From an uncultured Actinomycetes bacterium (GTDB taxonomy: Bacteria > Actinomycetota > Thermoleophilia > Solirubrobacterales > Thermoleophilaceae), in the NCBI GenBank assembly GCA_946481495.1, contig CAMLNW010000028.1:1-16360 (forward strand): a DNA stretch of 16,360 nucleotides. The letters run 5' to 3'. Positions 1 through 6,928 of this stretch are shown here, in pieces. The notes beneath the pieces are model-generated. The model was not told the DNA's origin. It saw only the letters and a list, made by a program, of their open reading frames with translations, and made no database searches. Position numbers and translations under genes: made by a program. Within the stretch, counting starts at the first letter, position 1; each line of letters starts with the position of its first letter.

Positions 1-1
1 C

Positions 2-607
2 GTCGCTTGCGATCCGGAGAGCGGCGAAGTCGGCGGGGCCGTCGCCAGCTTGTACCCGGCGGTCGGCCGCGTCGTGCCGTGGGTGAACGTGGCCCTGCTC
101 GACGACGCGGGCAACGAGGTCCCCCAGGGCGAGCCGGGCGAGATCGCGATCCGCGGCCACAACGTGATGAAGGGCTACTGGCAGCGGCCCGACGCGACCG
201 CCGAGGCGATCGACGCCGACGGCTGGTTCAAGAGCGGCGACGTCGCGACCGTCGACGAAGACGGCTACTTCTTCATCGTCGACCGCAAGAAGGACATGAT
301 CATCCGCGGCGGCTACAACGTCTACCCGCGCGAGATCGAGGAGGTCCTCTACGGCCATCCGGCGGTGCTGGAGGCGGCGGTGCTCGGCGTCCCCCACGAC
401 GAGCTCGGCGAGGAGGTCGGAGCCGCCGTCGTGCTCAACGAGGGCGGCGAGGCGAGCGCCGACGAGATCCGCGACTACGTCAAGGGCGAGGTCGCGGCCT
501 ACAAGTACCCGCGCCACGTCTGGTTCCTCGACGAGCTGCCGAAGGGCCCGACCGGCAAGATCCTCAAGCGCGAGATCGAGACGCCGGCCGGCGACGAGAG
601 CGCCTAG
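2..607 (+). CDS. Acyl-CoA synthetase (AMP-forming), C-terminal part; 5' end outside window
   Basis: The open frame enters from the left edge (first full codon at base 2), leaving about 201 residues of a family that usually has 500-550. It activates a carboxylic acid with ATP to an acyl-adenylate and then an acyl-CoA. Visible motifs are the [15 protein letters not shown] stretch, the [17 protein letters not shown] block with the hinge and ribose-binding Asp, the [20 protein letters not shown] block (A8-type), and the C-terminal [10 protein letters not shown] with the conserved adenylation lysine. The C-terminal lid domain is therefore intact. The order of motifs matches fatty-acyl/long-chain CoA ligases. 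The substrate cannot be read from this fragment. The stop (605-607) overlaps the stop of the convergent dehydrogenase by four bases (CTAG). A TTG at 50 is in frame but internal, since homology-like sequence continues upstream of it. Confidence 0.93.
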   Translation, partial: VACDPESGEVGGAVASLYPAVGRVVPWVNVALLDDAGNEVPQGEPGEIAIRGHNVMKGYWQRPDATAEAIDADGWFKSGDVATVDEDGYFFIVDRKKDMIIRGGYNVYPREIEEVLYGHPAVLEAAVLGVPHDELGEEVGAAVVLNEGGEASADEIRDYVKGEVAAYKYPRHVWFLDELPKGPTGKILKREIETPAGDESA

Positions 608-1716
608 CCGAACTCGATCACGCTGCGGATGCCGTTCTGGGCCTCCATCAGCTCGAAGCCGCGGTTGACCTCGTCGAGTGTCAGGTGGTGCGAGATCAGC
701 GGATCGACGTCGATCTCGCCGTTGAGGTAGCGGTCGACGAGCTGCGGTACCTGGTCGCGGCCCTTGACACCGCCGAACGACGAACCCGCGACGCGGCGGC
801 CGGTGATCAGGAAGCGCGGCACGATGTCGAGCGTCTCGCCCTTGCCGGCGACCCCAGCGACGGTGCAGAGCCCCCAGCCCATCCGCGCGGCCTCGACGGC
901 CTGGCGCATCACGGCGACGTTGCCGGTCGCCTCGAAGGTGTAGTCGGCGCCGAAGCCACCGGTCGACTCGACGATCCGCTCGACGGTGTCGGGGCCGCCG
1001 ATCATCGTCTCGGTCGCGCCCTGGCCGCGCGCCAGCTCGAGCCGCTCCTCGGAGAGATCGACGCAGACGATCCGCTCGGCGCCCTGGAGACGGCAGCCGG
1101 CGACGGCGCCCAACCCAACGAGGCCGGCGCCGAAGATCACGCAGGTCGAGCCAGGCTCCACCGCCGCGGTGTTCATCGCCGCGCCGAGCCCGGTCGACAG
1201 CCCGCAGGCGAACACGCAGGCACGGTCCGGCGGCGCCTCCGGGCTGACGACCGCCAGCGCGATCTCCGGCATCACCGTGTACTCGGCGAACGTCGAGGTG
1301 CCCATGAAGTGACGGATCGGCTCGCCACCGCCGGGCCGCGCCAGTCGCACGCTGCCGTCCGGGAGGTGGCCCTTGTTCTGCTCCGCGCGGATAGCCATGC
1401 AGAGATTGGTCCTCGGGCTGAGGCAGTGGACGCACTCGCCGCACTGCGGCGAGAACAGCGTCACGACACGGTCCCCCTCCTTGACCAGCGCCACGCCCTC
1501 GCCGACCTTCTCGACGATCCCCGCGCCCTCGTGGCCAAGCACCGCCGGCGCGTAGCCGGACGGGTCGGCGCCGGAGGCCGTGTACATGTCGGTGTGGCAG
1601 ACGCCGCAGGCCTCCAGCCGCACCAGCACCTCGCCCGCGCGCGGCTCCTCCAGCTCGACCTCCTGCACCGCCAGGGGCTGGCCGAACTGCTCGAGCACCG
1701 CTGCGCGCATCCTCAT
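604..1716 (-). CDS. Zinc-dependent alcohol dehydrogenase, class III-like
   Basis: 370 residues, a medium-chain zinc dehydrogenase. Catalytic zinc ligands are visible as Cys40 (GVCHTD), His62-Glu63 (GHEGAGIV) and Cys171 ([11 protein letters not shown]). The structural zinc lobe is Cys92, Cys95, Cys98 and Cys106. The Rossmann motif is GAGLVG at 196-201, with Asp220 ending strand 2, which favours NAD. The stretch around the third zinc ligand ([20 protein letters not shown]) and the [18 protein letters not shown] segment resemble class III ADH/S-(hydroxymethyl)glutathione dehydrogenase more than mycothiol-dependent MscR. Many actinobacteria lack glutathione, so the real thiol or alcohol substrate is open. 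The start ATG at 1716 is preceded by TAGGAT with a 6-base gap, pointing to a leaderless transcript. A second ATG lies two codons in. It converges on the acyl-CoA synthetase and diverges from the phosphoesterase. Confidence 0.92.
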   Translation of the reverse strand: MRMRAAVLEQFGQPLAVQEVELEEPRAGEVLVRLEACGVCHTDMYTASGADPSGYAPAVLGHEGAGIVEKVGEGVALVKEGDRVVTLFSPQCGECVHCLSPRTNLCMAIRAEQNKGHLPDGSVRLARPGGGEPIRHFMGTSTFAEYTVMPEIALAVVSPEAPPDRACVFACGLSTGLGAAMNTAAVEPGSTCVIFGAGLVGLGAVAGCRLQGAERIVCVDLSEERLELARGQGATETMIGGPDTVERIVESTGGFGADYTFEATGNVAVMRQAVEAARMGWGLCTVAGVAGKGETLDIVPRFLITGRRVAGSSFGGVKGRDQVPQLVDRYLNGEIDVDPLISHHLTLDEVNRGFELMEAQNGIRSVIEFG

Positions 1717-1722
1717 CGTTCG

Positions 1723-1728
1723 ATCCTA
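1723..1728 (-). promoter_or_regulatory. -10 element TAGGAT for the alcohol dehydrogenase, leaderless spacing
   Basis: On the minus strand TAGGAT is followed by six bases and then the ATG at 1716. That distance puts the expected transcription start on or next to the start codon, so the mRNA probably has no leader. No clear -35 box is seen. The assignment is by pattern only. Confidence 0.55.
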
Positions 1729-1745
1729 ACCCGCGCCATTCCGAT

Positions 1746-1773
1746 GCTTTGAAAGAAGCCGCCTGGGTAGGCG
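1746..1773 (+). promoter_or_regulatory. Candidate promoter of the PhoD-like gene (GCTT-N15-GGGTAG, or TAGGCG -10)
   Basis: Two readings overlap. GCTT (1746-1749) and GGGTAG (1765-1770) are 15 bases apart, the layout of SigB/SigF-type stress promoters and the same spacing as the two elements at 14807-14831 and 16070-16094. Alternatively TAGGCG (1768-1773) lies six bases before the ATG, like the other leaderless genes here but lacking the final T. Either way the transcript would have almost no leader. Confidence 0.4.
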
Positions 1774-1779
1774 AAAGGC

Positions 1780-3429
1780 ATGCCGAACCTGGTCCTCGGT
1801 CCGCTGCTGCGTTACGTCGGCGACACCTGTGCGGTGGTCTGGGTCGAGACCGATAGCGCATGCGAAGTCGCGGTGCTCGGCACCAAGACCCAGACCTTCA
1901 CCGTCGCCGGCCACCACTACGCCGTCGTGCGCGCCGAGGGCCTCGAGCCTGCCGAGCGCTACGAGTACAAGGTCGAGCTCGACGGCGAGCAAGTCTGGCC
2001 GCTCGCCGACTCGCCGTTCCCCCCGTCGAGCTTCCACACTCGCCCCAGGCCTCCGCCGCTACGGATCTTCTTCGGCTCGTGCCGTGTCGGCGCTCCGCAC
2101 GAAGAGCCGTACACGCTGCGCAAGGACGACCACGACGACGGCCGCGAGCTCGACCCGTTGCGTGCGCTCGCGCTGCGGATGACGCATCAGGACCCAGACG
2201 AGTGGCCCGAGCTGCTGCTACTGCTCGGCGACCAGGTCTACGCCGACGAGGTCTCGCCGCAGACGCGCGAGTTCGTCGAGCAGCGCCGCGACATCGACAA
2301 GCAGCCCGGGCCGATCGCGTTCGACTTCGAGGAGTACACCCGCCTCTACCGCGAGTCGTGGAGCGATCCGGTGATCCGCTGGCTCTTGTCGACGGTCTCC
2401 AGCGCGATGATCTTCGACGACCACGACGTCCACGACGACTGGAACATCTCGGCGGCCTGGGTCGAGCAGATGCGCGCCACCGGCTGGTGGGAGGAGCACA
2501 TCGTCGGCGCGATCATGTCGTACTGGGTCTACCAGCACGCGGGCAACCTCAGTCCCGAGGAGCAGGACCGCGACGGGCTGCTGCGGCGCTGCCACGAGGC
2601 GGGTGACGCGGAGTCGCTGCTGCGCGAGTTCGCCCACCGCTCGGCGCACACGACCGACGGCGTCCGCTGGAGCTACCACCGCGACCTCGACGGCACGCGA
2701 CTGCTGGTGGTCGACTCGCGTGCCGGGCGCTGCCTCCGGGAGGACGCCCGCTCGATGCTCGACGAGGACGAGTGGCAGTGGGTCTCCGACTGCCTCGACG
2801 GCGACTTCGAGCACGTGCTGATCGCCAGCTCGCTGCCGTGGCTGCTAGCGCCGGGGATGCACTATCTCGAGGCGTGGAGCGAGGCGGTCTGCGGCGGGGC
2901 CTGGGGACCACTGGCCGCGCGCGCCGGCGAGCGCATCCGCCAGGCGCTCGACCTCGAGCACTGGGCCGCGTTCGAGGAGTCGTTCGAGCGACTCGCCGAG
3001 CTGCAGCGCCAGCTCGGCGCCGGCGAGCGCGGCAAGCCGCCGGCCTCGATCGTCACGCTCTCCGGCGACGTCCACCATGCCTACCTGAGCGAGGTCGGGT
3101 TCCGGCGCGGGTCGGGCGTGAAGAGCGCCGTCTATCAGGCAGTCTGCTCGCCGCTGCGCAACCCGCTCAACAAGCGCGAGCGCTATGCGATGCGCTTCGC
3201 GGCCTCGCGCCTGGCCCACGCGCTGACCCGCGCGCTCGCCCGCGCCGCGGGCGTCCGCGACCCCTCGGTCCACTGGCGCGCGCTCGACGACAGCCCGTGG
3301 TTCGACAACCAGGTCGCCTCGCTGAAGATCGAGGGGCGCAGCAACGTGATGCGGCTCGACAAGGCGGTTCCGGGGCCGACCGAGCGGGAGCCGGGGCTCG
3401 AGCGGGTGCTCTCGCGGGACCTCACGTGA
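1780..3429 (+). CDS. PhoD-like metallophosphoesterase, cytoplasmic
   Basis: 549 residues. After an N-terminal beta-rich domain (about 1-88, starting LVLGPLLRYVGDT) comes a metallophosphatase core of the alkaline phosphatase D family. It shows GSCR (99-102), LLGDQVYADE (148-157), FDDHDVHDDWN (212-222) and LSGDVHHAYL (427-436), which carry the Asp, Asn and His metal ligands of the calcineurin-like fold. There is no signal peptide or Tat motif. That separates it from the secreted Bacillus PhoD and suggests an intracellular phosphodiester or phosphomonoester substrate, not identified. The start is fixed by an in-frame TAG at 1768-1770 just upstream and by the LVLGPLLRY start typical of this subfamily. 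Its promoter region is shared with the divergent alcohol dehydrogenase, and thyX follows 59 bases downstream. Confidence 0.9.
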   Translation: MPNLVLGPLLRYVGDTCAVVWVETDSACEVAVLGTKTQTFTVAGHHYAVVRAEGLEPAERYEYKVELDGEQVWPLADSPFPPSSFHTRPRPPPLRIFFGSCRVGAPHEEPYTLRKDDHDDGRELDPLRALALRMTHQDPDEWPELLLLLGDQVYADEVSPQTREFVEQRRDIDKQPGPIAFDFEEYTRLYRESWSDPVIRWLLSTVSSAMIFDDHDVHDDWNISAAWVEQMRATGWWEEHIVGAIMSYWVYQHAGNLSPEEQDRDGLLRRCHEAGDAESLLREFAHRSAHTTDGVRWSYHRDLDGTRLLVVDSRAGRCLREDARSMLDEDEWQWVSDCLDGDFEHVLIASSLPWLLAPGMHYLEAWSEAVCGGAWGPLAARAGERIRQALDLEHWAAFEESFERLAELQRQLGAGERGKPPASIVTLSGDVHHAYLSEVGFRRGSGVKSAVYQAVCSPLRNPLNKRERYAMRFAASRLAHALTRALARAAGVRDPSVHWRALDDSPWFDNQVASLKIEGRSNVMRLDKAVPGPTEREPGLERVLSRDLT

Positions 3430-3473
3430 GCGGCGCGCTACGGCCGCGGGCCTGATTCGTCCGACCCCGGACG

Positions 3474-3479
3474 TAGGGT
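3474..3479 (+). promoter_or_regulatory. -10-like TAGGGT upstream of thyX
   Basis: TAGGGT ends nine bases before the GTG start at 3489, compatible with a leaderless or nearly leaderless transcript. The internal AGGG could instead act as a weak ribosome binding site at 10-base spacing if transcription starts further upstream. Confidence 0.4.
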
Positions 3480-3488
3480 CGCCAGCCC

Positions 3489-4274
3489 GTGCACGAGACC
3501 GCTCCGACCGTCCACCTGATCGCCCGCCCGCAGCTCGACCTCGACGGGATGCGCGCCTACCTCGAGGACGTCGGCGGCGAGTCGTGGCTGGAGCGCCGGC
3601 TCGGCGAGGAGGACCAGGCGAGCCCGGGCGAGATGCTTGTCGAGTTCGGCGGGCGCGCCTGCTACCGCAGCTGGGAGCCCGGGCTGAACCCCAACGTCAC
3701 GCGCGTGCGCACCGATCGCATGGAGTACTTCGCGAACATCCTGCGTAGCGCCCACGGCTCGGTGCTCGAGCACGCCAACTACTCGTTCGCGCTGCGCAAC
3801 GTCTCGCGCGTCTTCACCCACGAGCTGGTCCGCCACCGCGCCGGCTCGGCGTTCAGCCAGGAGAGCCTGCGCTACGTGCGGCTGACCGAGATCGGCTTCC
3901 GCGTGCCGCCGGCGCTCGAGCCGGTCCGCGACCAGGTCGTCTCGATCGTCGAGCAGCTCGAGGAGTTCCAGGTCAGCGCCGCCAGCGAGCTGGGCATCGA
4001 CGAGGAGGGAGTCCCCTTCCACGTCAAGAAGGAGGTCACCTCCGCGCTGCGCCGGCTCGCGCCGATCGGACTCAGCACCGACATCATGTGGACGGCCAAC
4101 GCCCGCACGCTGCGCCACGTGATCGAGATGCGCACCGCCGAGGGGGCCGAGGAGGAGCTGCGACTCGTCTTCGACCAGGTCGCGCGGATCATGCAGGCCG
4201 AGGCGCCCGGCCTGTTCCAGGACTTCGCCCAGCAGGACGACGGCTCCTGGGCGCCTGAGTATCGCAAGGTGTAG
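3489..4274 (+). CDS. thyX: Flavin-dependent thymidylate synthase ThyX
   Basis: 261 residues with a GTG start. It makes dTMP from dUMP using methylenetetrahydrofolate, FAD and NADPH, in the cytoplasm. Family marks are VEFGGRACYRSW (51-62), HGSVLEHANYSF (89-100), HELVRHR (111-117) and the ANARTLRHVIEMR helix (203-215). The signature is unusual. Canonical ThyX has RHR, seven residues, then Ser and xRY, but here RHR115-117 is followed by eight residues before Ser126-Leu-Arg-Tyr. The N-terminus also has an added acidic stretch (about 22-47) before the ACYRSW block. The catalytic region is otherwise well kept, so I expect it to be active or a specialised subfamily. It stands alone between the phosphoesterase and the repeat protein, with no folate gene beside it. 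Confidence 0.93.
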   Translation: MHETAPTVHLIARPQLDLDGMRAYLEDVGGESWLERRLGEEDQASPGEMLVEFGGRACYRSWEPGLNPNVTRVRTDRMEYFANILRSAHGSVLEHANYSFALRNVSRVFTHELVRHRAGSAFSQESLRYVRLTEIGFRVPPALEPVRDQVVSIVEQLEEFQVSAASELGIDEEGVPFHVKKEVTSALRRLAPIGLSTDIMWTANARTLRHVIEMRTAEGAEEELRLVFDQVARIMQAEAPGLFQDFAQQDDGSWAPEYRKV

Positions 4275-4340
4275 AGCGGCGGCGCGGCCGGTCTGCGCAA
4301 CTCCGGCTGGCCCAAGCGGTTATGGGGGCACCCACCCACC

Positions 4341-4347
4341 AAGGAGG
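4341..4347 (+). promoter_or_regulatory. Strong ribosome binding site AAGGAGG
   Basis: A near-perfect Shine-Dalgarno sequence sits eight bases before the GTG at 4356 and decides that start. It is the best such site in the window, in contrast to the many leaderless-looking genes, and implies a leadered and probably well-translated mRNA. An ATG at 4348 directly abuts it and opens only a three-codon frame whose TGA overlaps the GTG, so it is not taken as the start. Confidence 0.8.
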
Positions 4348-4355
4348 ATGCCCCC

Positions 4356-5192
4356 GTGAATCACCGTACCAACAGACTTGGAGCCGCGGTAGCGGTTGCC
4401 GCCGCAGTCGGATGCGCGACCGCTTCGCTCGCGACGGCCGCCGTGATCGACGGAACCTGGCGCCCCGACCGGCTCAAGGGCACCCCCGATGCCGACACGA
4501 TCAACGCCAAGGGCGGACCCGACTTCGTCCGTGGCCTCGCCGGTGATGACGCGATTCGCGGCGGCTGGGGCCCGGATCTGCTGATCGGCAACCTCGGCAA
4601 CGACACGATCGCGGGCAACCACGGCTCCGACCTGATCGTCGGCAACGACGGCAACGACTTGCTCAGCGGCAACCATGGCCGCGACCGCGTCTTCGCCGGC
4701 CCGGGTGACGACACCGTCAACGGCGGCTCGGGCGCGCAGCCCGCGCGGCGCCCTGGCTTCCGCGGCCGCTTCGCCGGCCCCGAGCCGCTCGGCGATCGTC
4801 TCCACATCGGTGACGACAGCGTCAACGGCGGCAACGGCAACGACCGCGTGTTCGCGAACATCGGCCGCGACACCGTGACCGGTGGCGAGGGCGACGACGT
4901 GCTCTGGGCGCTCGCCCGCGTCGACGTCACCGCGCTCGGCGACCAGGAGGGCGACACGCTCGACGGCGGCAACGGCGACGACCGCTTCAACGTCCGCGAC
5001 GGCGAGGCCGACCGCGTCGCCTGCGGCGAGGGCCGCGACAAGGTGCGCGCCGACCAGTTCGACGTGATCGTAGACGCGACCGCCGAGAACGCCAACGGCT
5101 CCTGCGAGGTCGTCAAGCGCAGCTCGCAGCTCGACTCCGATGCGCCCGAGAACCAGGTCCAGTCGCCGCCGGAGGACCGCCGCCAGTCCTGA
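4356..5192 (+). CDS. Secreted RTX-like calcium-binding repeat protein
   Basis: 278 residues. Residues 1-29 form a Sec signal peptide: basic start NHRTNR, an Ala/Val-rich core, and probable cleavage after ATAA. From about residue 52 there are tandem nine-residue units of the GGxGxDxuxgG type (GGPDFVRGL, AGDDAIRGG, WGPDLLIGN, LGNDTIAGN and more). They are interrupted by a Pro/Arg-rich insert at about 127-150, resume with IGDDSVNGG units, and end in a Cys-containing tail (VACGEGRDK ... GSCEVVKR) and a polar disordered end. RTX nonapeptides bind calcium and fold as a parallel beta-roll outside the cell. A signal peptide and no type I secretion genes nearby argue for Sec export. The two tail cysteines could form a disulfide. 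The function is unknown: structural, adhesive or calcium-storing roles are possible. The strong hairpin at 5215-5252 follows. Confidence 0.85.
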   Translation: MNHRTNRLGAAVAVAAAVGCATASLATAAVIDGTWRPDRLKGTPDADTINAKGGPDFVRGLAGDDAIRGGWGPDLLIGNLGNDTIAGNHGSDLIVGNDGNDLLSGNHGRDRVFAGPGDDTVNGGSGAQPARRPGFRGRFAGPEPLGDRLHIGDDSVNGGNGNDRVFANIGRDTVTGGEGDDVLWALARVDVTALGDQEGDTLDGGNGDDRFNVRDGEADRVACGEGRDKVRADQFDVIVDATAENANGSCEVVKRSSQLDSDAPENQVQSPPEDRRQS

Positions 5193-5214
5193 GACTTCTC
5201 CTGGGGGAGAACCA

Positions 5215-5252
5215 ACCCGCGGGCGGGGTCATGGGAGGTCCCGCCCGCGGGT
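5215..5252 (+). terminator. Hairpin with perfect 13-bp stem after the RTX-like gene
   Basis: ACCCGCGGGCGGG (5215-5227) pairs perfectly with CCCGCCCGCGGGT (5240-5252) around a 12-base loop. It lies 22 bases after the stop and before rpe. There is no T-run, so if it terminates it does so as a GC-rich actinobacterial-type stem. An mRNA 3'-end stabiliser is the alternative. Confidence 0.7.
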
Positions 5253-5275
5253 GTCGTTGCGACTGGCGCGTCCGG

Positions 5276-5281
5276 TAGCGT
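5276..5281 (+). promoter_or_regulatory. -10-like TAGCGT upstream of rpe
   Basis: TAGCGT ends ten bases before the GTG start at 5292, just after the upstream hairpin, so rpe likely has its own promoter and a leader of only a few bases. A GGAG at 5286-5289 is too close (2 bases) to be a normal ribosome binding site. Confidence 0.4.
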
Positions 5282-5291
5282 CGCCGGAGCC

Positions 5292-5972
5292 GTGAACGCA
5301 GAGCTGCTCCGCGACCGTCGCGTCGCCCCGTCAATCCTCGCCTCCGACTTCGCCCGCCTCGGCGAGCAGGTCGCGACGGTGATGGACGCCGGTGCGCGGG
5401 TGATTCACGTCGACGTGATGGACGGCCACTTCGTGCCGCCGATCTCGATCGGGCCGCTGATCGTCGACGCGCTGCGCGAACAGGTCCACGACGCCGGCGG
5501 AGCGCTCGACGTCCACCTGATGATCGAGCGTCCGGAGCGTCACGTGGCCGACTTCATCTCCGCCGGCGCCGACTCGATCAGCGTCCACTTCGAGTCGACG
5601 CCGAACATTCACTACGCACTGCACGCGATCCGCGAGGCCGGGTGCAACGCGGGGCTGGCGCTCAACCCAGGCACACCCGTGACGGCGGTCGACGCGCTCG
5701 CGGGCGCCTACGACCTGCTGCTCTGCATGACCGTCAACCCCGGCTGGGGCGGCCAGCCCTACATCCCGACCTCTGACGCGAAGATCGCGGCGCTGCGCGA
5801 GCGGATCCCCGAGGGCACGCCGATCGAGGTCGACGGCGGCATCGACCCGGCCACCGCGGGACCGGCCGCAAGCGCCGGAGCAACCCTCTTCGTCGCCGGC
5901 TCGTCGGTCTTCGGCAAGCCCGACCCCGCCGCCGCCTACCGCGCGGTTGCGGAGGCGGCCGGCGCGATCTGA
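5292..5972 (+). CDS. rpe: Ribulose-phosphate 3-epimerase
   Basis: 226 residues, the usual length, GTG start. It interconverts D-ribulose 5-phosphate and D-xylulose 5-phosphate in the pentose phosphate pathway. The TIM-barrel motifs are complete: VAPSILASDF (11-20), HVDVMDGHFVPP (39-50) with metal ligand His39 and catalytic Asp41, DVHLMIERPERHV (73-85) with His75, GLALNPGTP (121-129), the phosphate loop MTVNPGWGGQPYI (146-158), EVDGGID (179-185) with catalytic Asp181, and VAGSSVFGK (201-209). The common NPGFGGQ is NPGWGGQ here, a conservative change. The gene is flanked by two strong hairpins, so it is probably transcribed alone and not with other pentose phosphate genes. Confidence 0.97.
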   Translation: MNAELLRDRRVAPSILASDFARLGEQVATVMDAGARVIHVDVMDGHFVPPISIGPLIVDALREQVHDAGGALDVHLMIERPERHVADFISAGADSISVHFESTPNIHYALHAIREAGCNAGLALNPGTPVTAVDALAGAYDLLLCMTVNPGWGGQPYIPTSDAKIAALRERIPEGTPIEVDGGIDPATAGPAASAGATLFVAGSSVFGKPDPAAAYRAVAEAAGAI

Positions 5973-5979
5973 AGTCAGC

Positions 5980-6020
5980 TTTGTGGAACTACCCACCGCA
6001 TAGGTGGGTAATTCCGCAAG
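5980..6020. terminator. Bidirectional terminator-like hairpin between rpe and the convergent membrane gene
   Basis: An 18-base stem (5980-5997 with 6003-6020) closes on a five-base loop GCATA, with one mismatch (C5989/A6011) and one G-U pair. The core TACCCACC/GGTGGGTA is perfect. It sits between two convergent stops (5972 and 6031), the expected place for a shared terminator. There is no long T-run on either side. Confidence 0.75.
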
Positions 6021-6030
6021 GCCCTGTGAG

Positions 6031-6903
6031 CTAGCGCCGCTTCTTCTTGCGCTTGCGCGGGGAGCGTGTGCGCGTCGGCTCGTCGGCCGCATCGCTGCCG
6101 TTGGCGGGCGATACATCGGCGGCAGCCTGCTCCGCCTCGGCCTGCTCGACCGCGCGCCGCTGAGCGGGCGACAGCCACTCCTCGGCCACGCCGGTCTCCC
6201 AGGTCGGCCCGCGACCGCCGGGCCACCAGCCGAGGATCACGAGGCCGACGGCGATCAGCCAGAACAGCCGGATCACATCGGTGCCGAGCGGGAAGATCAT
6301 GCCGAGCACGTAGAGCGCGCCGACGACGATTCCGAGGATCCCGAGGAACTTCGTCAGCAGTCCGACGCGCATCGCGTTCTGGGCGATCATGATCGTTCCG
6401 AACGCCAGCGCCAGCGCGCCCGACAGACCGAGCGACTGGATCAGCGCCGGGCGGTCGGCGACGAGATCGTCGGCGCGCGTCTCGGTCTGGGGACCGCTGG
6501 CGAGGAAATCGCCGGCACGATCGATCAGGTTCAACTGGACCAGGATCGCCGCGACCGCCAGCAGGATCGGTCCGGCGATCGCCAGTATCAGCGCGACCTT
6601 CTGCAACTCGGGACGGCGCGCCTTGGTCGCGTTGAAGAGGTACCAGAGGACCACCGCCAGCAGCAGCGTGCCGATCCCGCTCAGCACCGCGCCGGTCGTG
6701 AAGACGCTGCCGTTCGCGTCGACGGTTCGCAGCAGCTCGCGCGTGTTGTCGGCGTCGGGCGTCGTGTCGATCGAGGCGCTCACGTAGAGGCTCGCGGCGA
6801 CGCTGAAGCCGACGGAGGCGAACGCCGCGGCTGCCACCGGCTTCGCCCAGCGGGACTCCCAATCGAGCTGCTCTCTCACGGACACGGCCGGGGATGCTCT
6901 CAC
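6031..6903 (-). CDS. Six-TM membrane protein of unknown function with lysine/arginine-rich tail
   Basis: 290 residues from a GTG start at 6903. I do not recognise the family. Six hydrophobic segments are visible at about 21-43, 68-90, 102-124, 154-176, 182-204 and 208-228. A roughly 24-residue hydrophilic loop lies between TM1 and TM2 and another of about 30 residues between TM3 and TM4. A soluble C-terminal tail from about 230 begins with tryptophan-containing GPTWETGVAEEWL, continues with an Ala/Glu stretch, and ends in a strongly basic SPRKRKKKRR, likely cytoplasmic and able to touch acidic lipid or nucleic acid. It starts 25 bases after the SDR stop, so the two are probably one transcript. 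No ribosome binding site is clear, and internal GTG codons at residues 7 and 9 are possible alternative starts. The stop is followed by the shared hairpin. Confidence 0.78.
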   Translation of the reverse strand: MRASPAVSVREQLDWESRWAKPVAAAAFASVGFSVAASLYVSASIDTTPDADNTRELLRTVDANGSVFTTGAVLSGIGTLLLAVVLWYLFNATKARRPELQKVALILAIAGPILLAVAAILVQLNLIDRAGDFLASGPQTETRADDLVADRPALIQSLGLSGALALAFGTIMIAQNAMRVGLLTKFLGILGIVVGALYVLGMIFPLGTDVIRLFWLIAVGLVILGWWPGGRGPTWETGVAEEWLSPAQRRAVEQAEAEQAAADVSPANGSDAADEPTRTRSPRKRKKKRR

Positions 6904-6928
6904 GCGGCAGCTGTCAGCGCCGCGCCGG

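Noticed and set aside
7..1752. Long plus-strand open frame of 581 codons, overlapping the acyl-CoA synthetase and antisense to the alcohol dehydrogenase
   Set aside because: Arg/Ala/Asp-rich low-complexity translation with no family motifs. Two well-recognised proteins occupy the same DNA in other frames.
4407..4418. Possible lipoprotein cysteine (AAVGC) in the RTX-like signal peptide
   Set aside because: The residue at -3 is Ala, not Leu/Val/Ile, and the hydrophobic core continues past the cysteine to a better cleavage site near ATAA.
4500..5050. Repetitive GGCAACGACGGC-like DNA as a possible CRISPR or tandem DNA repeat
   Set aside because: The periodicity is 27 bases in frame and reflects the RTX nonapeptides. 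There are no identical repeats with unique spacers.
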